A stretch of 37,649 nt of DNA, from NCBI GenBank assembly GCA_021846515.1, contig JAJZWU010000018.1:1-37649 (forward strand), written 5' to 3'. Position 1 is the first letter of the stretch; each line of letters starts with the position of its first letter. This stretch comes from Actinomycetes bacterium. Its GTDB lineage: Bacteria > Actinomycetota > Acidimicrobiia > Acidimicrobiales > JAMCPL01. Under the pieces are notes generated by a model. That model had not been told where the DNA came from, ran no database searches, and saw nothing but the letters and a program-made list of their open reading frames with translations. Position numbers and translations under genes: made by a program. Shown here piece after piece: positions 23,892-30,685 of the stretch.

Positions 23892-25086
23892 GAGTGGAGC
23901 CAGGCTCCTGGAACGAGCCGCAGAACTGGTAGCAATCCCGTCTGTGAGCCGCAATGAAGATGCTATTGCCGATTATGTATATAACTGCCTTGATTCATGG
24001 GTCCAATCCCTTGGCGACAGGGCAGGGCAGGTTGAACTGCTCAGGATAGACAATAATGTAGTATTGCGTACCACCAGAGAAACTGGTATGGGAGTTGGCG
24101 GCATAAGGGACGATGTAGGAGGGCATGGCGGTGAGAGAATAATACTTGCATCCCACTTGGATACAGTACCGCCAAGTGAAGATTGGGAGGTAAAGGTGGG
24201 TGATGGAACCCTTGAAGGACTTGGTGCCGTAGACACCAAGGGATCTGTTGCAGTTATGCTCGAACTTTCACTGTCCAGTTTGAATTTACCTGTCAATACG
24301 ACGTTCATTTTTTATGCCTGTGAAGAGATAGCCAGAGACATGAATGGTCTGCGAAAGATTACCGCTTCTAATCCTGAATTGCTTAGAGGGGATGTAGCCA
24401 TAGTGGGTGAGCCTACTGCTGGAATAGTGGAGGCAGGATGTCAGTCCACACTGACTGCTCGTATCGACATATTGGGGAAGAGAGCACATACCGCCAGGCC
24501 GTGGATGGGGAGGAACGCTATCCACTTAGCTGCACAGATTGTAGGTCGGGTAGCTGGATATGGAGAAAACGTCGTAGAGATTGATGGGTGTACATTCAGA
24601 GAGCAACTCCAGGCAGTCATGATCAATGGAGGTGTGGCAACAAACGTAGTACCAGACAGTGCATCTATTGTTATCAATCATCGCGCGGCACCCAATAGAA
24701 GTCGTGAAGAGATAGAAGAATGGTTGCATAGATACCTGTTCTCGGGTATCTATGATACTCAAGTTGCAAAAGGCACGGTAGAGAGTGCTGAGTCCATGGA
24801 GGGTACAGGAGAACCTAAGTCTACCATTGAGATACTGGACTATGCACCTGGAGCAATGCCATTGCTCGGTGAAAACCGGTGGATAAAGAGATTAGCAGAG
24901 TTGTCTCCTACTCACCCAAGGGCGAAACTTGGTTGGACAGATGTAGCTACATTTAGCGAGGCGGGAGTGCCTGCAGTAAACTTTGGTCCCGGTGATCCAG
25001 AATTGGCTCATACTCCCTATGAGCGGGTAACCGCCGACGAACTGGAGCTTGCGTACTCTGCACTGGTCAAGCTGATGTCCGGCTGA
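23878..25086 (+). CDS. dapE: Succinyl-diaminopimelate desuccinylase (M20 family)
   Basis: DapE removes succinate from N-succinyl-LL-diaminopimelate, two steps after DapD. The 402-aa product shows M20 metallopeptidase features in order: ASHLDTVPPSEDWE (metal His and catalytic Asp), GLGAVDTKGSVAVML (bridging Asp), YACEEIARDMNG (catalytic Glu pair), VGEPTAGIVEAGCQ, the dimerisation-domain histidine in KRAHTARPWMGRNA, and the C-terminal metal His in AHTPYERV. The ATG at 23878 lies inside dapD, with GAGAG upstream; the longer in-frame reading is a dapD shadow. M20 substrate specificity is hard to read from sequence, but the neighbour settles it. Its end overlaps the convergent ctaA by 70 nt. Confidence 0.93.
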   Translation: MDSDKSGARLLERAAELVAIPSVSRNEDAIADYVYNCLDSWVQSLGDRAGQVELLRIDNNVVLRTTRETGMGVGGIRDDVGGHGGERIILASHLDTVPPSEDWEVKVGDGTLEGLGAVDTKGSVAVMLELSLSSLNLPVNTTFIFYACEEIARDMNGLRKITASNPELLRGDVAIVGEPTAGIVEAGCQSTLTARIDILGKRAHTARPWMGRNAIHLAAQIVGRVAGYGENVVEIDGCTFREQLQAVMINGGVATNVVPDSASIVINHRAAPNRSREEIEEWLHRYLFSGIYDTQVAKGTVESAESMEGTGEPKSTIEILDYAPGAMPLLGENRWIKRLAELSPTHPRAKLGWTDVATFSEAGVPAVNFGPGDPELAHTPYERVTADELELAYSALVKLMSG

Positions 25087-26054
25087 GCACTGCCGATCGG
25101 CTGACACTCAAGGTGTCCATCATGAATGTCCTGTTCGTCCAATTGGGTGTCTTCGTAAGTGTGCATACCCATCTTCATGCGGATCAATGCAATTAGCAAG
25201 AGGGCAGCACCAAAGGTATGCATCTCCGCAGGTATGACAGAGAACTTTGTAAACCAGATCGAGTACCCTAATATCCCCTGCAAGGTAAGTAGTATAACTA
25301 CAATATGTGTCCTACGTATAGTGTCCTTGGGCGCCTTTTGGCCAAGCAGCGCTATGAAGAATGCTATAGCTATACCGTAAAATACGAGTCCTACATCTCC
25401 ATGTATTTGCACCATCCCACCAAGTGATAGATGAAACCTGGGAGTACCGGGCTTCCCACTATGCGGTCCGGTACCGGTTACTATCGTTCCAAGTACTGAC
25501 ATAATCCAGAACATACCCAACATCAAGCTGGACAGAGCTACCATAGGAGTGGTAAATAGCGTACTACGATTTGAAGTTGCCAAGCCATCAGGGATGCCTG
25601 CCTGCCAATGAAGTACAGTAGCATTTGCGACAAGGATCAGCCCAAGTATCAGGTGGGCAGCCACAAGCGGTGGGGCCAGTTTGAGAAGCACCGTGATACC
25701 TCCCAAGACGGCTTCACCTATATAGCCGACCAGAAGTCCGATAGAGAGTAATTGCAAGTCCCTCCGTTTTGTTTCACGCAAGAAGGAAGAGACTACGACC
25801 ATTGCTATTAGAATCCCAATTGCAATTATTGTTGAGCGATTGGTGAACTCTACCAACGAATGGTATGTACCGGGGGCTATAAGGTCATGTGAAGTACAGG
25901 CTGGCCACGTAGTACAGCCGAGTCCAGATTCAGATAGTCTTACCCAGGTTCCGGTAGCGATAAGAAGCGTAATAGCCACAAGGGCGACAAGAGACATGCG
26001 CTTAAATGCCCGGCTACTTATGCGCAGCGACTGCAGGTTAGCTCCTTTTTGCAT
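25017..26054 (-). CDS. ctaA: Heme A synthase (CtaA/COX15 family)
   Basis: CtaA oxidises heme O to heme A for aa3-type cytochrome oxidase. The 345-aa protein shows about eight transmembrane helices. The first extracytoplasmic loop has a Cys pair, GLGCTTWPAC, and the conserved Glu in LVEFTNRS. Heme-ligand histidines are seen in HSLVEF, VAAHLILG, MVQIHGDVG and EMHTFGA, in the expected two-fold pattern. The C-terminal about 45 residues (from TQLDEQDIHDGH) are hydrophilic and coincide with the overlap onto dapE. GGAACGGG lies upstream of the ATG. A possible -10 TAGAAT is at 26077-26082. It shows the organism respires aerobically with heme A. Confidence 0.93.
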   Translation of the reverse strand: MQKGANLQSLRISSRAFKRMSLVALVAITLLIATGTWVRLSESGLGCTTWPACTSHDLIAPGTYHSLVEFTNRSTIIAIGILIAMVVVSSFLRETKRRDLQLLSIGLLVGYIGEAVLGGITVLLKLAPPLVAAHLILGLILVANATVLHWQAGIPDGLATSNRSTLFTTPMVALSSLMLGMFWIMSVLGTIVTGTGPHSGKPGTPRFHLSLGGMVQIHGDVGLVFYGIAIAFFIALLGQKAPKDTIRRTHIVVILLTLQGILGYSIWFTKFSVIPAEMHTFGAALLLIALIRMKMGMHTYEDTQLDEQDIHDGHLECQPIGSAQPDISLTSAEYASSSSSAVTRS

Positions 26055-26317
26055 AGCCCGTTCCGTTCATAGTTGTATTCTAGCCGGTACAGCAGCAATA
26101 CTCTAGTCGATATCCCGTCCTGAACAGACAGCTGCTTCCTGTAGAAGTACGAAAGCCAGAGGCACCTGGGAGTTATCTGATTGAATCGGTCTGTCTGTTC
26201 TACTTTGATCAAGCGAGGTTGGCTATCGGTAAAATCCTTAGAGTGTGAAGGTCTACTGAAACGATGAATCCGCGAGAATGCGGCATTATGTTCCATTCCA
26301 TTTCATTTGCAGGCCGC

Positions 26318-26346
26318 TTGCATACACTCCAGCTTCGTGATAAAGT
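26318..26346 (+). promoter_or_regulatory. Promoter of the pyrimidine operon (-35 TTGCAT, extended -10 TGATAAAGT)
   Basis: TTGCAT (26318-26323) and TAAAGT (26341-26346) are spaced 17 nt, with TGA directly before the -10. Predicted start is about 26353, giving a pyrR leader near 60 nt that contains the PyrR-binding hairpin. The stretch from 26055 to 26317 between ctaA and this promoter shows only the possible ctaA -10. Confidence 0.6.
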
Positions 26347-26373
26347 AACTTTGATTAAGTATACGACCGTCAA

Positions 26374-26393
26374 GCGAGTCCGGAGAGACTCGT
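26374..26393 (+). promoter_or_regulatory. PyrR-binding RNA hairpin in the pyr leader
   Basis: CGAGTC (26375-26380) and GACTCG (26387-26392) form a perfect stem around CGGAGA. The strand reads GAGTCCGGAGAGACTC, closely matching the PyrR-binding loop known from Bacillus attenuators (an AGUCC-n-GAGAGG-CU pattern in a hairpin). The hairpin ends 9 nt before the AGGAGG of pyrR. PyrR bound here, with UMP as corepressor, would block ribosome entry. Mycobacteria are reported to control pyr genes by PyrR-dependent translational repression, and this layout agrees. No antiterminator/terminator pair was found. Confidence 0.8.
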
Positions 26394-26413
26394 ACGGATA
26401 TAGGAGGCTCATT

Positions 26414-26989
26414 TTGGCTGAACGCGAGCGAAAACTTGCTACACCGAGGGGTGGAGTCTTCGTTCCCCGATCTCAGGTGATGTCGGTAGATGATGTAGAT
26501 AGGGCGCTCGTCAGGATCGCGCATGAAATAATTGAGCGTAATAAAGGTGCTGATAGCCTTAGTCTTATAGGTTTACAAACTGGTGGAGTAGCGCTCGCAT
26601 TCAAGCTAAGAGAAATTATCTCCGAAATAAGCAACGCAGAGATTCCTACAGGTACACTCGATGTGGCATTCTATCGTGATGATATCCAGTTAAGGCCGGT
26701 GTTACCTGAGGCGGTAACCGACATACCATTCGATATTACCAATATGACAGTGGTGCTTGTAGACGATGTTTTGTTTACCGGTAGGACAGTCAGGGCGGCA
26801 CTTCATGCCCTTTCGGATTTTGGCAGAGCAAGGTCTGTCCAGCTGGCTGTACTTGTGGATCGAGGCCATCGTGAACTTCCCATTCGTCCTGATTATATAG
26901 GCAAGAATCTCCCCACACGACTTACTGAGCAGGTGGATGCAACCCTCGAAGGTGTGGTAATAGGAGACGTGGTGAAAAAACAGCGATGA
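26414..26989 (+). CDS. pyrR: PyrR, pyr operon regulatory protein / uracil phosphoribosyltransferase
   Basis: PyrR binds pyr leader RNA when loaded with UMP or UTP, and many members also have uracil phosphoribosyltransferase activity. The start is TTG at 26414, 6 nt after AGGAGG, giving MAERERKLATPRGG and a 191-aa protein of normal family length. An upstream in-frame ATG at 26264 would read through the hairpin and precede the promoter, so I reject it. Motifs are VDRALVRIAHEIIERN, LQTGGVALAF, DVAFYRDDI and the PRPP loop VVLVDDVLFTGRTVRAAL, followed by VLVDRGHRELPIRPDYIGKN. It overlaps pyrB by 4 nt. Confidence 0.94.
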   Translation: MAERERKLATPRGGVFVPRSQVMSVDDVDRALVRIAHEIIERNKGADSLSLIGLQTGGVALAFKLREIISEISNAEIPTGTLDVAFYRDDIQLRPVLPEAVTDIPFDITNMTVVLVDDVLFTGRTVRAALHALSDFGRARSVQLAVLVDRGHRELPIRPDYIGKNLPTRLTEQVDATLEGVVIGDVVKKQR

Positions 26990-28032
26990 GTCCGCTACGT
27001 AATGGCCTGCTATCTGTAGGAGATCTCGATCTCGATGGTATCGGTAACATTATGAAGTTGTCGGCCGTATTCAGTGAGGTCCTCGGAAGGGATATACCCA
27101 AGGTTCCTGCATTAAGGGGGAAAACAATGGCAATGGTATTTTCTGAAGATTCCACCAGAACCAGAACCTCCTTCGAGATCGCCGCCAAGAAACTCTCCAT
27201 GGACATCCTCTCGCTTAATTCTTCTCAGTCCTCTATAAAGAAGGGTGAGTCGTTAAAAGATACTCTTGCAAACTTACATGCGATAGGAGCAGATTGTTTT
27301 GTAATACGGCACAGTTCAGCTGGCGTACCGGCACAGGCCTCCACATGGTTGCCGGTACCGATCGTAAATGCCGGTGATGGATGCCACGAACACCCCACTC
27401 AGGCGCTGCTTGATTGTTATACCCTAATCAAGGAGTTGAACGATTCTGGAGATAGTGCTGACGACGATCAGATACTAAAGTGTTTCAACGGCCTGGCGGT
27501 TACCATAGTAGGAGATGTAGAGCATTCCAGGGTAGCCAGATCCCTGGTTAAGATGCTTGACATGCTGGGGGCTGTAACTACTCTTTGTGGCCCAAAGACG
27601 CTTATGCCCAAATACGTAGATAAATGGCCGGTCAGGGTGAGGTACCGCTTGGATGAAGTACTGCCGGAGACTCAGGTATGTTATGTATTGCGCCTGCAAA
27701 ACGAACGTGGTTCGGGTATCTATCTATCATCTATGCGTGAGTACGCCATGAATTGGGGGATAGATCACAGGCGTGATGCCCTATTGCCCGATAATGCCGT
27801 CATAATGCATCCGGGCCCTGTCAACAGGGGAGTGGAACTGGCTAGTGACATTGCAGATTCTACCAGGTCATTGATATTGGATCAGGCATCAAATGGAGTA
27901 GCGGTGAGGATGGCTGTAATCTATATGTTATTGGCCAATTCCGGAGATGTCACTTTCGACAAAGGCGCTTTCGACAAAGGCAATCTTGTTTCAATGCGTT
28001 ATGCAGACAGGGAGACCAATGAGCAGGTATAG
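26986..28032 (+). CDS. pyrB: Aspartate carbamoyltransferase catalytic chain
   Basis: PyrB condenses carbamoyl phosphate with aspartate. The 348-aa protein carries the carbamoyl-phosphate site FSEDSTRTRTSFE (about residue 52), the Lys-bearing loop SSIKKGESLKDT, IRHSSAG, HEHPTQALLD, GDVEHSRVARSL, the aspartate-site RLQNERG, and HPGPVNRGVE. It is longer than the usual 305-310 aa because of an acidic loop (about 148-160, DSGDSADDDQ) and a C-terminal tail of about 30 residues. That tail contains a 15-bp tandem duplication (27953-27982). It begins in an ATGA overlap with pyrR. No pyrI regulatory subunit gene is present. Confidence 0.95.
   Translation: MSPLRNGLLSVGDLDLDGIGNIMKLSAVFSEVLGRDIPKVPALRGKTMAMVFSEDSTRTRTSFEIAAKKLSMDILSLNSSQSSIKKGESLKDTLANLHAIGADCFVIRHSSAGVPAQASTWLPVPIVNAGDGCHEHPTQALLDCYTLIKELNDSGDSADDDQILKCFNGLAVTIVGDVEHSRVARSLVKMLDMLGAVTTLCGPKTLMPKYVDKWPVRVRYRLDEVLPETQVCYVLRLQNERGSGIYLSSMREYAMNWGIDHRRDALLPDNAVIMHPGPVNRGVELASDIADSTRSLILDQASNGVAVRMAVIYMLLANSGDVTFDKGAFDKGNLVSMRYADRETNEQV
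27953..27982 (+). repeat. 15-bp tandem duplication within the pyrB 3' end
   Basis: CTTTCGACAAAGGCG (27953-27967) is directly followed by CTTTCGACAAAGGCA (27968-27982), 14 of 15 bases identical. In the pyrB frame it gives FDKGAFDKG near the C-terminus, in the non-conserved tail, so it preserves the frame and is probably neutral. Confidence 0.85.
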
Positions 28033-28151
28033 CTCTTGCCAGCCAATCTATCAGTGCGGAGCAAAGTGCGGTTATGGAGCAACCTCTGATTACAGAACGA
28101 CTCAGGGCTGTGAGGCAACCTGCAGCAATGGAATCAAGTGGGGAATGGTGC

Positions 28152-29528
28152 ATGGCTAAGTTTCTTATGCGAGGCGGTACTTTAGTAGATGCAACCGGTG
28201 TGCGTTCTGGGCTTGATGTTCTTATCGACAGGTCAGATATAGTAGAGATTGCACCAGACATCAGCCTTCCAAAGGGAGCGCGTCTTATTGACTGCGATGG
28301 TTGTGTGATCTCGCCTGGTCTGGTGGATCTACATACTCATCTGCGTGAACCAGGTAATGAAGAAGCGGAGACTATAGAGAGCGGCACAAGGGCAGCTGCC
28401 GCCGGTGGTTATACTGCAGTAGTTTGCATGCCCAACACTGAACCACCCATAGACAGCGCTGCTGTAGTCAGGGATATAATCTTTGTCTCCAAGGATGCGT
28501 TATGCAGGGTCGTACCGGCTGGAACTATTACCATAGGGCGTGAAGGTGAGAGGCTGTCACCCATGGTCGAGATGAATGCTTGTGGCGTAAGAATCTTTAC
28601 CGATGACGGCAGAGGAGTGCAGAATGCTTTCGTTATGAGGCGTGCCCTTGAATACGCATCTGCCCTTGGTGCCATAATCGCCCAACACTGCGAGGTAGAT
28701 GATCTGGCTGAACATACAGTGATGAACGAGGGCTACCTGTCCTCGATTATGGGAGTAAAGGGGGCACCAAATTGTGCAGAGGAATTGATGCTGATAAGAG
28801 ACCTGGAACTTGCTGCGCTATGTGATGCGCGAGTACATTTCATGCACCTCTCTACCAGTGGTTCTGTAGAGTTGGTAAGACGGGCAAAACTTGCCGGTAA
28901 GCAGGTGACAGCCGAGGTGACTCCTCATCATATATCCCTTACTGACGAGATGCTATCTGGGTATAATTCTATTTACAAGGTAAATCCTCCACTTAGGGCG
29001 CGTAGCGATATAACAGAATTAGTGAAGGCACTGTCAGACGGAACTGTAGATGCAATTGCAACCGACCATGCGCCCCATACCAAAGCGAGTAAGGAGCTTC
29101 CACTGGACCAGGCACCACCGGGAATGATTGGGTTAGAAACTGCCCTGGCTGTAGCCATTACCGTGCTAAAAGGCAATTCCAGCGGTATCCCAGCTGAGGT
29201 CTCATCTCCAGGACGCTTGACCATAGAGCCCTCTGTGCTGCAGTATTCTATGAGCATGGTCGATATTATTGCAGCTATGAGCTGGAAACCGGCTGCAATT
29301 GCCGGTCTGGACATTGCCAGTGGAGGTCGTCATGGTGGTCCGCTCCAGCCAGGGGCACCTGCCAATTTGGCTGTCTTTGACCCATCTGCTGAATGGAAGG
29401 TAGATGCCAGCAGGTTGCTCTCCAGGTCGAGTAATTCGCCATTTGATGGTCTGTATCTAACCGGCAGGGTGGTACATACCATATATGAAGGGGAGCCGGT
29501 ATATCTCGACGGGGAGGCCACCAGATGA
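28152..29528 (+). CDS. pyrC: Dihydroorotase (class I)
   Basis: PyrC cyclises carbamoyl aspartate to dihydroorotate. The 458-aa product has the amidohydrolase metal site: His pair in DLHTHLREPG (about residue 63), GYTAVVCMPNTEP, Asp in FTDDGRGV, His in AQHCEVDDL, His in HFMHLSTSG, and Asp in ATDHAPHT. GAPANLAVFDP near the C-terminus completes the domain. The start at 28152 gives MAKFLMRGGTLVDATG, the normal beginning, with GGGGA about 8 nt upstream. In-frame ATGs at 28074 and 28128 would add residues without family similarity. The 119-nt gap after pyrB is the only real gap in the operon, and I see no clear signal in it. Confidence 0.94.
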   Translation: MAKFLMRGGTLVDATGVRSGLDVLIDRSDIVEIAPDISLPKGARLIDCDGCVISPGLVDLHTHLREPGNEEAETIESGTRAAAAGGYTAVVCMPNTEPPIDSAAVVRDIIFVSKDALCRVVPAGTITIGREGERLSPMVEMNACGVRIFTDDGRGVQNAFVMRRALEYASALGAIIAQHCEVDDLAEHTVMNEGYLSSIMGVKGAPNCAEELMLIRDLELAALCDARVHFMHLSTSGSVELVRRAKLAGKQVTAEVTPHHISLTDEMLSGYNSIYKVNPPLRARSDITELVKALSDGTVDAIATDHAPHTKASKELPLDQAPPGMIGLETALAVAITVLKGNSSGIPAEVSSPGRLTIEPSVLQYSMSMVDIIAAMSWKPAAIAGLDIASGGRHGGPLQPGAPANLAVFDPSAEWKVDASRLLSRSSNSPFDGLYLTGRVVHTIYEGEPVYLDGEATR

Positions 29529-30685
29529 AGCTCTCTTTTGTGGATGCGCTTTTGCTGAATGAACAGTCCGAACGCTTGCGAAATGCGGCAAAACTGGTAC
29601 TTGCTACCGGTGAAGTATTCTCCGGCTACTCTGCCGGTTCGTTGGCAATGAGATACTCCAATCAGGGTGGCAGCCAGGAAGGGGTGGTGATTACGGGTGA
29701 AATAGTATTCAATACTACTATGGCTGGATACCAGGAAGTGATAACCGATCCCTCTTATACCGGTCAGATCGTTATGTTCACGTATCCTCATATCGGCAAC
29801 TACGGTATAAATTCGAAAGACTATGAATCATCAAAACCATGGTTGAGAGGCATTGTCACCAGGTCTCTGGAGAACAGGACTTCATCCTGGCGAGCTGAGG
29901 ATACCCTGGAATCATGGCTTATTCAGTACGATATACCGGCAATTACGGGTATAGATACAAGAAGGTTGACCGTGTGTATAAGAGAGCAGGGAGCTGTGGG
30001 GTGCGCATTTGGCACTGCTCCGGAATCAATTCTTCTGGAAGCTGCGCAGCGAGAGCCGGGTACCACCGGAGCAGATCTTACAGGTATTGTGACCACTGAT
30101 ACCGTGTATAACATTGGAGACCCAGGTAATAACTATAGGATCGTGGCATATGATTTTGGGATAAAGCGCAGTATGCTTAATTACCTTAAGCAGTTTGCCA
30201 GGGTGTCGGTAGTTCCTGCTACGTTCTCTGCCGATGATGCGCTCTCCTTAAACCCAGACATAGTATTTCTGTCCAATGGTCCCGGCGATCCGGCTGCTCT
30301 GGATATACAGGCCGGCATAGTCTCTGATCTGATCGGACGTGTTCCTATATTTGGGATCTGCCTTGGCCATCAGATCTTGGCGCGTGCCATAGGCGCTGCA
30401 ACCTATAAGTTGCCGTTTGGGCATCACGGGGGCAATCATCCAGTGAAGAGAATGGCGACAGGAAGGGTGGAAGTAACCAGCCAGAATCACAACTATGCAG
30501 TCAGCGGCAGTTCACTGGAATCATGTGGGGCAAAGGTTACCCATGTGAACTTGAACGATGGTGTAGTAGAGGGCATGCGTGTGGATAGTGCCCGGATAGA
30601 GTCGGTACAGTATCACCCAGAGTCATCTCCCGGTCCGCACGATTCTTTTTATCTATTTGAATCTCTGAAGGAGCTGAGCCGATAA
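29525..30685 (+). CDS. carA: Carbamoyl-phosphate synthase small (glutaminase) subunit
   Basis: CarA hydrolyses glutamine and channels ammonia to CarB. The 386-aa protein has the N-terminal CPSase small-chain domain ([13 protein letters not shown], then [37 protein letters not shown], and [10 protein letters not shown]). A class I glutaminase domain follows, with FLSNGPGDP, nucleophile Cys in [28 protein letters not shown], and the His-Glu pair in [12 protein letters not shown]. The ATGA overlap with pyrC supports the start, which gives about 20 residues more than the usual N-terminus. It supplies carbamoyl phosphate for both PyrB and arginine synthesis. Confidence 0.96.
   Translation: MKLSFVDALLLNEQSERLRNAAKLVLATGEVFSGYSAGSLAMRYSNQGGSQEGVVITGEIVFNTTMAGYQEVITDPSYTGQIVMFTYPHIGNYGINSKDYESSKPWLRGIVTRSLENRTSSWRAEDTLESWLIQYDIPAITGIDTRRLTVCIREQGAVGCAFGTAPESILLEAAQREPGTTGADLTGIVTTDTVYNIGDPGNNYRIVAYDFGIKRSMLNYLKQFARVSVVPATFSADDALSLNPDIVFLSNGPGDPAALDIQAGIVSDLIGRVPIFGICLGHQILARAIGAATYKLPFGHHGGNHPVKRMATGRVEVTSQNHNYAVSGSSLESCGAKVTHVNLNDGVVEGMRVDSARIESVQYHPESSPGPHDSFYLFESLKELSR

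Noticed and set aside
26052-26082. Leaderless ten-codon leader peptide before ctaA
   Set aside because: TAGAAT lies 6 nt before an ATG that opens a short frame, but no TGn is present, the peptide has no repeat or regulatory codons, and ctaA has its own ribosome site.
26264-26413. Upstream extension of pyrR from the ATG at 26264
   Set aside because: The extension would begin before the predicted promoter and run through the PyrR hairpin. Its residues have no family similarity, and TTG at 26414 has a strong Shine-Dalgarno sequence at 6 nt.
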